From: Rubrivivax albus
GTDB lineage: Bacteria > Pseudomonadota > Gammaproteobacteria > Burkholderiales > Burkholderiaceae_C
Length of the DNA: 64,000 nt
Assembly: GCF_004016515.1 (NCBI RefSeq)
Contig: NZ_SACT01000006.1
Location: forward strand, 124,001-188,000
Direction: 5' to 3'
Numbering within the stretch: position 1 is the first letter of the stretch; every line of letters starts with the position of its first letter. A program made the position numbers and the translations under genes. Of this stretch, positions 55,243 through 64,000 are shown piece after piece. The notes below the pieces were generated by a model that was given only the letters and a program-made list of their open reading frames with translations, made no database searches and had not been told where the DNA came from.

Positions 55243-56360
55243 CCACCACCCTACCCCGCCCTGCGCCGGCGCGCGTGCTCGCCGCCGGCGCCTGGCTGAA
55301 GAACGCGGCCTGCCGGGTCGATGGCCACGCGGTGCGCTGGTCGCCGCTGCACGGCGACCTGGGCACGCCCGAGGCCTGCCGGGCCCTGCAGGCCTCGCTG
55401 CGCGCCCTGGCCGCCGATGGCCCGCTGGACGCCATCGCGCACGACCTGCACCCGGACTTCGAGAGCACCCGCCTGGCCCAGGCCCTGGCCGCCGAACTCG
55501 GCGTGCCCGCGGTGCCGGTGCAGCACCACCACGCGCACCTGGCGGTGGTGCAGGCCGAGGTGGCGCCGGACGAACCGCTGATCGGCCTGGCGCTGGACGG
55601 CGTGGGCCTGGGCACCGACGGCACCGCCTGGGGTGGAGAACTGCTGTGGGTGCACGGCGCACGGTGGCAGCGGCTCGGGCACCTGGGCACGCTGGTGCTG
55701 CCGGGCGGCGATCTGGCCGCGCGTGAACCCTGGCGCATGGCCGCGGCGCTGCTGCACGCGCTGGGCCGCTCCGACGAGATCGTGCCGCGCCTGGCCCCGC
55801 GCGTGGGCGCGCCGCTGGCGCACGGCGTGCAGGCGATGCTGGCGCGCGGCCTGAATTGCCCGGCCACCACCGGCGCCGGGCGCTGGTTCGACGCCGCCGC
55901 AGGGCTGCTGGGCTTCAGCGACCGGCAGGCCCAGGAGGCGGAGGCCGCGATCACGCTCGAACGCGCGGCCACCGAGTGGCTGGCCGAACATGCCGACCCC
56001 GCGCTGCCCGACACCGGCCTGGACCTGACGGCGCTGGGCCACGCGCTGGCCGACGTGCGCCACCCGGCCGAAGGGGCCGCGATCTTCCACCTGACCTTGG
56101 CGCGCACGCTGGCCCGCGCCACGGTGGTGGCCGCACGCGCGCATGGCGTGAGCGTGGTCGCGCTGGGCGGCGGCTGCTTCTTCAACCGGCTGCTGACACA
56201 GCGGCTCACGGACGCGCTGCGGGCAGCGGAGCTGGCGGTGCACCTGCCGCAGGCCGACCGCGGCGATGCCGGCCTGGCCCTGGGCCAGGCCTGGGTGGCC
56301 GCCCACGCCATGGCCACCGGCCACGACACCGAACCGATGGAGACCACCGCATGTGCCTAG
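55239..56360 (+). CDS. hypF: HypF, short form with only the C-terminal carbamoyltransferase half
   Basis: The product has 373 residues, about half the usual ~750. It contains the Kae1/HypF-C metal-binding fold: VQHHHAHLA (95-102), [18 protein letters not shown] (117-134) and [11 protein letters not shown] near the end. The acylphosphatase, zinc-finger and YrdC domains that make carbamoyl-adenylate are absent. The same short form is known as HypF1 in Cupriavidus necator. It should need a full-length HypF elsewhere, or another source of the intermediate, to make the cyanide ligands. It overlaps hypB by 4 and hypC by 10 bases. Confidence 0.93.
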
Positions 56361-56577
56361 CCTTGCCCGCGCGCATCGTCGCGCTCGACGGCGATGACGC
56401 CACCGTGGACCTGGGCGGCGTGCGCAAGGGCGTCAGCATCGCCCTCACGCCTGGCGTGGCGGTGGGCGACTACGTGATCGTGCACGTGGGCCACGCCATC
56501 GGCGTGGTCGATCCCGAGGAAGCACAGCGCACGCTGGCCCTGTTCGCCGAGCTGGCCGCGATGGAGGACAAGCCAGC

Positions 56578-56581
<4 letters not shown>
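56351..56581 (+). CDS. hypC: Hydrogenase maturation chaperone HypC
   Basis: The product has 76 residues, starting MCLALPARI with the essential Cys2. The body has the small beta-barrel signature (VDLGGVRKGVSIAL; VGDYVIVHVGHAIG). It carries iron with HypD during assembly of Fe(CN)2CO and docks to the large-subunit precursor. The ATG lies inside the 3' end of hypF and the stop overlaps hypD (ATGA). Confidence 0.96.
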
Positions 56582-57719
<1,138 letters not shown>

Positions 57720-57723
<4 letters not shown>

Positions 57724-58784
57724 TCAAGAAGGACTACGTCCGCCCGCTGGACCTGAAGCACGGCCGCATCGACATGAACCACGGCGCCGGCGGCCGCGCG
57801 TCGGCGCAGCTGGTCGACGAGGTCTTCGCCCGCGCCTTCGACAACCCGCTGCTGCGCCCCGGCAACGACGGCGCGGTGATGGCGCCGCCGCCGGATCTGC
57901 TGGAAGGCGGCCGGCTGGTGATGGCCTGCGACGGGCACGTGGTCTCGCCGCTGTTCTTCGCCGGCGGCGACCTGGGCTGCCTGGCGGTGCACGGCACGGT
58001 CAACGACGTGGCGATGATGGGCGCGCGCCCGCTGTGGCTGTCGGCCAGCTTCATCCTCGAGGAAGGCTTCCCGCTGGCCGACCTGAAGCGCCTGGTGGAT
58101 TCGATGGCTGCCGCCGCGCGCGAGGCCGGCGTGGCCATCGTCACCGGCGACACCAAGGTCGTCGAGCAGGGCAAGGGCGACGGCTGCTTCGTGGCCACCA
58201 CCGGCGTCGGCGTGGTGCCGCGCGGCGTGGACGTCGGCGGCGCCAACGCACGGCCAGGCGACGTGCTGCTGCTCTCGGGCTCCATCGGCGAGCACGGCGT
58301 GGCGGTGCTGTCCACGCGCGAATCGCTGGCGTTCGACGCGCCGGTGGCGTCGGACACCGCCGCACTGCACGGCCTGGTGGCGGCGATGCTTGCCGCCGCG
58401 CCGCCGGGCACCGTGCGCGTGATGCGCGATCCCACGCGCGGCGGCCTGGGCACCACGCTCAACGAGATCGCGCGGCAGTCCGGCGTGGGCATCGTGCTGG
58501 ACGAGGCGTCGATCCCGGTGCAGCCGGCCGTGGAGGCCGCCTGCGAACTGCTGGGCCTGGACGTGCTGTACCTCGCCAACGAAGGCAAGCTGGTCGCCGT
58601 GGTGGCGCCGGAAGCTGCCGACGCGGTGCTGGCGGCCATGCGCGCGCATCCCCTGGGTGGCCAGGCCGTGAAGATCGGCACCGTGCAGGCCGACGAACAC
58701 CGTTTCGTGCAGATGCACACCCGCTTCGGCGGCAAGCGCATCGTCGACTGGCTCAGCGGCGAGCCGCTGCCGCGGATCTGCTGA
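57720..58784 (+). CDS. hypE: Carbamoyl dehydratase HypE
   Basis: The product has 354 residues from GTG 57720, overlapping the hypD stop. The PurM/AIR-synthase fold is visible (MNHGAGGRAS; GNDGAVM; VTGDTKVVEQG; RDPTRGGLGTTLNEIA). The protein ends in PRIC, the C-terminal Cys that accepts the carbamoyl group from HypF and is dehydrated to thiocyanate. It appears intact. It is the last intact gene of the operon; a remnant gene follows after 78 bp. Confidence 0.96.
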
Positions 58785-58829
58785 CATGAGGCCCCCAGCT
58801 CGCTCACGCTCGCGGCCCCCCAGGGTGCG

Positions 58830-58862
58830 CTCAGCGCCTTCGGGCGGCCGGGCGCCGCTGAG
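58830..58862. repeat. Stem-loop/REP-like GC element after hypE
   Basis: CTCAGCG (58830-58836) pairs with CGCTGAG (58856-58862), with further GC pairing inside. Before it lies a low-complexity stretch of G-C blocks (58786-58829). It looks like an interspersed palindromic repeat of GC-rich betaproteobacteria. No second copy is seen in this window. Confidence 0.35.
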
Positions 58863-59405
58863 TTGCGAGTGCTCCTGCGGTGCCACGCCTTCAACGGCCT
58901 CGCACGGCGCCTGTTCGTCGAGCTGCGTGCCGCCGGCCACGCGGTCTCGGTGGAGCTGGACATCGCCGACGCCGTCGCCGAAGAAGTGATGGCGCGCTGG
59001 CCGCCTGATGTGGTGCTGGCGCCCCTCCTGAAGCGGCGCATCACGGAGTCGGCATGGTCGAGCGTGCTGTGCGGGTTGGTGCACCCCGGGTCACCGGGCG
59101 ACCCCGGCCAGCTGATGCAGGTGACGATGAACTTGGTGCAGAACGCCGCCGATGCCACCGCCGAACGTGGCGGCCGGCTCACCGTGACCCTGCGCGACGA
59201 CCCGGCCGCAGGCCAGGTGAGCGCCGAGTTCGCGGACGACGGCCCCGGCATCGTCGAGCAGCATAGTGGCACGCTGCCGGCCGCCAACCCGCCCGAGGGC
59301 GGCGCGGTGTTCACGCCGACGCTGCCGCGAGCAGCGGACCCAGCCAGCGACCGAGCCCCGGATCGGCCGCCACCGCGCGCAGGCAGCGCGCCGGGTGACC
59401 GCTGA
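58863..59405 (+). pseudogene. hypX::hoxJ fusion remnant (deletion scar)
   Basis: The frame has 180 residues from TTG 58863. Residues 1-80 match the formyltransferase-like start of HypX/HoxX: MRVLLRCHAFN, RRLFVELRAAGH, VSVELDIADAV, VLAPLLKRRI, and LVHPGSPGD. At about residue 80 (59097-59108) the sequence switches in frame to a histidine-kinase ATPase domain: GQLMQVTMNLVQNAADA (N box, 82-98) and DDGPGI (G1 box, 125-130). The F and G2 boxes that should follow are missing. DDGPGI runs straight into VEQHSGTLPAANPPEGG, normally the segment after the G2 box. In C. necator the order is hypX-hoxA-hoxB-hoxC-hoxJ, so loss of everything from early hypX to late hoxJ explains it. The last ~25 residues overlap the convergent regulator gene and are not kinase-like. 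It is most likely non-functional. Confidence 0.85.
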
Positions 59406-61131
59406 CACCGGCGCTGCCCAGCAGGCTGGCGGCCATGCGCTGCCGCAGGCGGGTGCGGGCCTGCAGCAGCCAGTCCGGCACCGCATCGTCGTCGCCGGCA
59501 TCGGCCAGCAGGGGGCCGCGCCACAGGTCCAGCGCGGCGTTCCATTGCACGGCCACGGGCGGCCCGTTGGCCGACGAGCCCGCGCACACCGCAGCGTCGA
59601 TGAGCGACAGCCGTCGCTCCAGCGCCGCCCGGTCCAGCCAGACGTGCTGCGGGTCCAGCCGCAGCCGCCGTTCGGCCAGGCGAAGCGCGGCCGCATCGCC
59701 GATCAGCCGCCGCAGGCGCGCGAGTGTGGTCTCCAGGGCCTTGTCGCGGCCTTCACGACCTTCGCCGGGCCACAGGGCCTGCGCCAGCGTTTCGGCGGGC
59801 ATTGGCGCCAGCCCGGCCTCGGCGGCCAGGCGGCTCAGCAGTTCGATCGGCTTGAGGGCCGCCCGGCCGCCTTGGGTTGCAGCGTCGCCGTCGCCCGCCC
59901 GCTGCCAGGTGAAGCCCCCGAGCACCTGCAGCCGCAATGGCCAGGGCCAGGCGTCGGGCCAGCAAGGCTCGGGCGGCGGCAGCGCGCGCGAGGTGATGGC
60001 CGCGTGCACCCAGTCGGGTTCGATGCCGGCTTCCAGCGCACGCGCCCACAGTCGGGCCACGACGGCGGGCAGCAGGGCCAGCACGCCGGTCCAGTCGAGT
60101 GCACGCAGGCGCTGCACCGTGGTCTCCAGCGCGGCATCCTGGTCGGCGTCCCAGCGGCCGGCGCGATCGTCCCGGGCCAGCGTGAACAGGCGCGCCAGCA
60201 GGGCAACGCGCTGCTGCAGGCGCGGCGGCATCGGCACCGCGGCCAGCTCACACACCAGCGCCACGGCGTCGTCGACGGCGCCCTGCCCCAGCAGCGCATA
60301 GGCCTCGTTGACGCGATAGGTGACGGTGTAGGCCGGTGTCGCCCCGGCCTGCCGGGCCAGCCCGTCGCACAGGCGGGCCTGGTGCAGCGCAGAGACCGGA
60401 TCGCCCTGGGCCAGCGCGGCGCGGGCACGGATGTCGGCCAGATCCGCCCACCACAGCGGGGCGCCACCCGGCACCAGGCGCGCGGCGACGGCCTCCGCCT
60501 GCAGCAGCGCCTCGGCGGGCCGCGCCCGTGACAGTGCCAACCGCGCCTGCTTGAGCGAGACGACGATGACTAGGCCCGGATCGCCCGCCGTCGCCGCCAG
60601 TGCGGCGGCCTCGTCGAGCAGTTCGCCGACCTGGACGAAGCGACCGAAGGCCTCGTGGTGCCATGCCGACGCGATGCGCCAGTGCACGCGGGCCCAGGCG
60701 GGTGCCTGTGCGTCGGCGGCGGCGGCACGTGCACTCAGGCGCGCGAACGGCGCGTCCAGTCCGTGGCGCTCGCACCATTCACCGGCGGCCGTGCACCACG
60801 CCAGCACGGCCTCGGGCGACGCGCGGTCGAGCGCCGTGTCGGCCTCGCCGGCCAGCAGTACGCCGATCCAGGACACGATGCCCGCGGCCCCAGAGGGCAG
60901 AGGCAGTCCGAAGCCCTCCGCGATGGCCCATGCCGCGGCCAGCCAGAGGCCATCGTCGTCGTCGATGCGGGTGGGCCACCGCAGCCGCAGGGCGGCGTCC
61001 GTGCAGGCGCCGTAGTCGGTGGCCTGAAGGTGCGCACGCACCAGACGACGGGCGGCTGCGGCGCCGGGATCGTCGGGCGGTCGTGCGGGCGGTGGCATCA
61101 CAGGGCGCGGAACGGCGTCATTGTGGGTCAT
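59311..61131 (-). CDS. SARP/BTAD-like winged-helix regulator with helical repeats
   Basis: The product has 606 residues. The first ~380 are Ala/Arg-rich helical repeats, TPR-like (for example VSLKQARLALSRARPAEALLQ). A winged helix at about 400-500 (LRLQVLGGF, LKPIELLSRLAAE, KALETTLARLRRLIG, RLRLDPQHVWLD) is of the OmpR/SARP kind. A short helical tail follows. No NB-ARC or MalT-type ATPase motif is evident. ATG 61131 is chosen; ATG 61098 is an alternative. It is divergent from the PEP-CTERM gene, whose expression it may control. Confidence 0.7.
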   Translation of the reverse strand: MTHNDAVPRPVMPPPARPPDDPGAAAARRLVRAHLQATDYGACTDAALRLRWPTRIDDDDGLWLAAAWAIAEGFGLPLPSGAAGIVSWIGVLLAGEADTALDRASPEAVLAWCTAAGEWCERHGLDAPFARLSARAAAADAQAPAWARVHWRIASAWHHEAFGRFVQVGELLDEAAALAATAGDPGLVIVVSLKQARLALSRARPAEALLQAEAVAARLVPGGAPLWWADLADIRARAALAQGDPVSALHQARLCDGLARQAGATPAYTVTYRVNEAYALLGQGAVDDAVALVCELAAVPMPPRLQQRVALLARLFTLARDDRAGRWDADQDAALETTVQRLRALDWTGVLALLPAVVARLWARALEAGIEPDWVHAAITSRALPPPEPCWPDAWPWPLRLQVLGGFTWQRAGDGDAATQGGRAALKPIELLSRLAAEAGLAPMPAETLAQALWPGEGREGRDKALETTLARLRRLIGDAAALRLAERRLRLDPQHVWLDRAALERRLSLIDAAVCAGSSANGPPVAVQWNAALDLWRGPLLADAGDDDAVPDWLLQARTRLRQRMAASLLGSAGVSGHPARCLRAVAADPGLGRWLGPLLAAASA

Positions 61132-61203
61132 CCGTGGGTGGCCGGCCGCCACGTGCTCAGGCAACCTCGAGGCCGAACTACCCAACGAACGAGGAACTTC
61201 ACC

Positions 61204-62115
61204 ATGGCCCGCACCTGCGCTGCCCCTGCCCGACGCACAGCGATGCGCCTCCTGGGCGCTGCCCTGTTCGCCTGCGGCCTGCTGGCCGGCAACGGTGTGG
61301 CCCACGCTGCCGGCTTTTCGGCCCGCACCGGCACGCTCAGCGGCTTTGGTGACGTCGACAACACGCTCTGGCCCGACGAGGCCGTGGCCCACAGCGAAGG
61401 CTTCAATGGCTCGGGCCACGGCTACATCGCCGACGCGCTGGCAGCACCGGACCGGCTGCAGGTGCGGTCCTACAGCCTCTTCGGCGGCACGGTCGCCATC
61501 GGCGAAACCTCGCTGCTCGCCGGCGACATCGTGATCGCATCGACCGGCGGCGCCGCGTCCACCGTCGAACTGGGCTTCAGCCCCTGGCTCCGAGGCCTCG
61601 TCGACTACCGCGGCTCCGGCAACGCCAACGGCACGCTGCTGGCCGGGTGGACGCTGACGCAGGGTGCGCAGAGCGCGGGCGTCCACGTCAACCAGCCGGT
61701 GCAGAAGGACCGCACCGCCGATGGCCAGCCGCTGCCGACGCCGGCCGACGTATTCAACCTGCCGATGGCCGGCAGCCTGACCGTCGAGGTCGGCGTGCCC
61801 TTCAGGCTGGCGGCCTACCTCGAACTGCGTGGGGTCGGCGACTCGGCCTTCGGCTTCTACGGCGGTGGCGGGTTCGACGGCGACTTTCTCACCGGCGAGC
61901 ACGGTCTGCGCTTCGACCCCAATGCGTTTTTCGCACTGCCGGTGGGCTACACCGCCCACAGCGCGGCCCTGGGCTTGGAGGACAACCGGCTGCTGGGCTA
62001 CGCCGCGCCGATCCCGGAGCCCGGGCGCTGGGCGCTGATGGCCCTGGGCCTGGGCGTGCTGTTGAACGCCAGGCGTCGCCAGCGGGCACACCAGGCGGCA
62101 TCGGCTTCGGCGTGA
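61204..62115 (+). CDS. PEP-CTERM sorting domain protein
   Basis: The product has 303 residues. A signal peptide (1-36, ending VAHAA) leads to a beta-rich body without Cys. The C-terminus has the tripartite PEP-CTERM: PIPEP (about 274-278), a hydrophobic helix, and the basic NARRRQR. Such proteins are cleaved by an exosortase and linked to exopolysaccharide or surface structures. No exosortase gene is in the window. The body is not recognised. AGGAAC lies before ATG 61204. Confidence 0.88.
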   Translation: MARTCAAPARRTAMRLLGAALFACGLLAGNGVAHAAGFSARTGTLSGFGDVDNTLWPDEAVAHSEGFNGSGHGYIADALAAPDRLQVRSYSLFGGTVAIGETSLLAGDIVIASTGGAASTVELGFSPWLRGLVDYRGSGNANGTLLAGWTLTQGAQSAGVHVNQPVQKDRTADGQPLPTPADVFNLPMAGSLTVEVGVPFRLAAYLELRGVGDSAFGFYGGGGFDGDFLTGEHGLRFDPNAFFALPVGYTAHSAALGLEDNRLLGYAAPIPEPGRWALMALGLGVLLNARRRQRAHQAASASA

Positions 62116-62134
62116 ACAAGGCGCATGCCGCGGT

Positions 62135-62971
62135 TCAGCCGGCCGGCACCGGATTGAGCACGAAGTCGAACTCGACGAGGTAGCTGCCGTCGGGCTGTGG
62201 CCGCCAGTCGGCGATCAGCGACTGGCGCACGCCGAAGACGGCGTCGCTGTCCAGGTAGGGGTCGTCGCGGCGGAAGACGTGGGTGGTCAGCGTCTCATAG
62301 CCCGGCGCCTCGATCAGGAAGTGCAGGTGCGCCGGGCGCCAGGGGTGGCGGCCGAGGGCCTGCAGCAGCCGGCCCACCGGGCCGTCGTGCGGGATCGCGT
62401 AGGGCATGGCCAGGATGGAGCGGAAGTGGAAGCGGCCTTCGCCATCGGCCGTGAAGATGCCGCGGGCCTGCGCGTGGTCCAGCCCCGGGTGCTGCACGTC
62501 GTAGAGGCCATCGGCGTCGGACTGCCAGACGTCCAACTGCGCCCCAGGCACCGGCTCGCCGCCCACGCCGCGCACGGTGCCCCGCACCAGACACGGCACG
62601 CCCCGCGCCCCGTTGGCGATGTCGGCGCCGAGCGGGTACCGCGGGGCGCCGTCGACGTGGAAGGGGCCGAATACCGTGGCCTCCGTGCAGCCCGCGGGCT
62701 TGCGGTGGTTCAGTGCCACCGTCAGCATCGACAGGCCCAGCACGTCCGACAGCAGGATGAATTCCTGCCGCTGGTCGCTGGTGATGTGGCCGCACTCCGT
62801 GAGGAAGGCGATGGCCTGTTCCCACTCCGCCTCGGTCAGCGACACCTCGCGCGCGAAGTCGTGCAGGTGGTGGACCAGGCTGTCCATGATCTGCCGCAGC
62901 CGGGCATCGGGCGCCTGCGCGTGGCGCGCCAGCACGGCGGTGGTGAGGGTGTCGGCGTCCAGGTTTCGCAT
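62135..62971 (-). CDS. Intradiol ring-cleavage dioxygenase (hydroxyquinol 1,2-dioxygenase-like)
   Basis: The product has 278 residues. The four Fe(III) ligands are in place: Tyr157 (GLYDVQ), Tyr191 (MPYAIP), His215 and His217 (PAHLHF). An N-terminal helical dimerisation domain (1-95) is typical of catechol and hydroxyquinol 1,2-dioxygenases. It cleaves a dihydroxylated or trihydroxylated ring to a cis,cis-muconate or maleylacetate precursor. The FAD monooxygenase gene lies 33 bp upstream on the same strand, so hydroxylation then cleavage is a natural two-step scheme. Confidence 0.88.
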   Translation of the reverse strand: MRNLDADTLTTAVLARHAQAPDARLRQIMDSLVHHLHDFAREVSLTEAEWEQAIAFLTECGHITSDQRQEFILLSDVLGLSMLTVALNHRKPAGCTEATVFGPFHVDGAPRYPLGADIANGARGVPCLVRGTVRGVGGEPVPGAQLDVWQSDADGLYDVQHPGLDHAQARGIFTADGEGRFHFRSILAMPYAIPHDGPVGRLLQALGRHPWRPAHLHFLIEAPGYETLTTHVFRRDDPYLDSDAVFGVRQSLIADWRPQPDGSYLVEFDFVLNPVPAG

Positions 62972-63004
62972 CGTCGTCTCCGTGTGCGGCCCGAAGCGGC
63001 CGGT

Positions 63005-64000
63005 TCAGGGGGCGGTGTGGCCGTCGCCGGTGACCCGCGCCAGCACGGCGCCGGCATCGTCGCACGCGGTGCCGCGCCAGGCGACGACCTGGTCCGGCCG
63101 GATCAGGGCCAGTGGGGCTTCGTACAGCGCCGCCAGCGACGGTGCGGCATGCCGCACCACGCGCAGGTCGAGGCTGCGCTGCCGTGCGGCGTCTTCGAAA
63201 GCCGACGTCTGCGCCGCATCCGGCGCGTCGGGGCCCAGCGCCAGCAGCGTCCACTCGGCGTGGAAGCTGTCGTACAGCGAGCGCCCGTCGTCCAGCCACG
63301 CATGCGGTGGCCGGCCGCCGGGGCTGGCGGTGGGCGTGTAGGTGTTCGGCTCGTCGGGCGGCAGCACGGCGCCGTCGTGCACGATGACGGGCGAGGTGTC
63401 GTAGCGCCCACCGAAGGTGACGCCGGGGATGTTGAACTCCAGCCGGGCGTGGCGGTCCAGGTGCTCTGACGCGAGGGCGCGTGCCTGAACGCCGCGTTCG
63501 CTGTCCTCGTCCAGCTCGGGTTGGGCCACGAACAGGCCCACGGAGTCGGCGAAGTGCCGCGCGTGGCGCGTGTTGCGCTCGGCCAGCGGCAGGCGTTCGG
63601 CCTCGTAGCTGTCCAGCAGCGCCGGCCCGGCCGCGCCGCGCACGGCAGCGGCCAGCTTCCAGGCCAGGTTCACCGCGTCCTCCACCGCCGTGTTGTAGCC
63701 CAGCCCGCCGGTGGGCGTGAACAGGTGGGCGGCATCCCCCGCGAGGAACACCCGACCCTGCCGGAAGCGCTGCGCCACCAGCGCGTGGCCCGCCAGCCAG
63801 GTGCCCATCGACAGGATCTCGATGGGCACCTCGGCGCCCACCGCCTCGGCGAACACACGGCGCGCGTCGGCCTCCGCCCAGTTGTCGGCGTCCTCGCCCG
63901 GCCGCAGCGCGGCATGGAAGGCGTACTCCGAGACACCGTCCACCGACGCCATGAAGGCCCGCCGCGTGGCATTGACCGCCACGACCATCCACGCCGGGGG
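63005..64000 (-). CDS. FAD-dependent aromatic monooxygenase (5' end outside window)
   Basis: About 331 C-terminal residues are seen; the frame continues beyond the right edge. The FAD-binding segment FLAGDAAHLFTPTGGLGYNT is split here as GDAAHLFTPTGG and LGYNTAVEDAVNLAWKL, the classic signature of class A flavoprotein hydroxylases such as phenol, resorcinol or MhpA-like enzymes. A thioredoxin-like C-terminal domain (VLPPDEPNTYTP onward) follows. With the dioxygenase gene 33 bp downstream it likely hydroxylates an aromatic substrate. Confidence 0.88.
   Translation of the reverse strand, partial: PPAWMVVAVNATRRAFMASVDGVSEYAFHAALRPGEDADNWAEADARRVFAEAVGAEVPIEILSMGTWLAGHALVAQRFRQGRVFLAGDAAHLFTPTGGLGYNTAVEDAVNLAWKLAAAVRGAAGPALLDSYEAERLPLAERNTRHARHFADSVGLFVAQPELDEDSERGVQARALASEHLDRHARLEFNIPGVTFGGRYDTSPVIVHDGAVLPPDEPNTYTPTASPGGRPPHAWLDDGRSLYDSFHAEWTLLALGPDAPDAAQTSAFEDAARQRSLDLRVVRHAAPSLAALYEAPLALIRPDQVVAWRGTACDDAGAVLARVTGDGHTAP

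Noticed and set aside
58786..58989. Alternative plus-strand frame starting at 58786 across the hypX remnant
   Set aside because: Shadow frame with Arg/Ser/Pro bias; the HypX-like frame from TTG 58863 is far better supported.

Overview
The window is very GC-rich, densely coded DNA with no visible mobile element, rRNA or CRISPR array. Gene content suggests a betaproteobacterium of the order Burkholderiales: a small Trp-rich protein of the TIGR04438 type, a PEP-CTERM protein, an AhpC/AhpF pair, and hyp genes in the order of Cupriavidus necator (Ralstonia eutropha) hypA1-B1-F1-C-D-E-X. A Rubrivivax/Leptothrix/Ideonella-like organism would fit. The taxonomy is inference, because the window holds no rRNA gene.

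Left part (1-26500). A DUF5666 lipoprotein runs off the left edge, followed by a DUF900 hydrolase. A five-gene, start/stop-overlapping minus-strand operon follows (YiaAB protein, small membrane protein, DUF2145, amidohydrolase, MFS-acyltransferase fusion). It faces a helix-turn-helix regulator across an inverted repeat. Next come an HSL-type hydrolase facing a MarR-GNAT regulator, a YchJ protein, CorA, a BNR-repeat protein coupled to a MoaD/ThiS-like carrier, RarD, and then peroxide defence. That last block is ahpC and ahpF, plus a rubrerythrin/Fe-S protein/DUF3501 cassette. Both ahpC and the rubrerythrin gene are preceded by 37-bp elements with OxyR spacing. tRNA-Ala(CGC), tRNA-Val(CAC), dnaQ, lgt, a LysR gene and ilvD complete the block.

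Middle (26500-53800). An AraC regulator faces a nitrilase/flavin-binding pair, and acs follows. From 31.8 to 51.3 kb the window is mostly ion transport: a voltage-gated Na+ channel overlapping a Ca2+/cation antiporter, a Na/Pi cotransporter with PhoU-like tail, an SLC13 carrier, a DUF2062 protein, a K+/H+ antiporter, and a long minus-strand run. That run reads multisubunit Na+(K+)/H+ antiporter A(B)-C-D-E-F-G, Ser/Thr kinase, P2-type ATPase, Na+/Ca2+ exchanger. A class I fumarase and a SOUL protein follow.

Right part (53800-64000). hypA-B-F-C-D-E encode [NiFe]-hydrogenase maturation factors, and HypF is a short form with only the carbamoyltransferase half. Directly after hypE is the most striking feature. 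A small frame carries the first ~80 residues of HypX joined in frame to the C-terminal ATPase part of a HoxJ-like histidine kinase, itself internally deleted. This looks like the scar of a deletion that removed most of hypX, the regulatory-hydrogenase genes and most of hoxJ. The rest is a SARP/BTAD-like regulator facing a PEP-CTERM protein, then an intradiol dioxygenase and an FAD monooxygenase that runs off the right edge.
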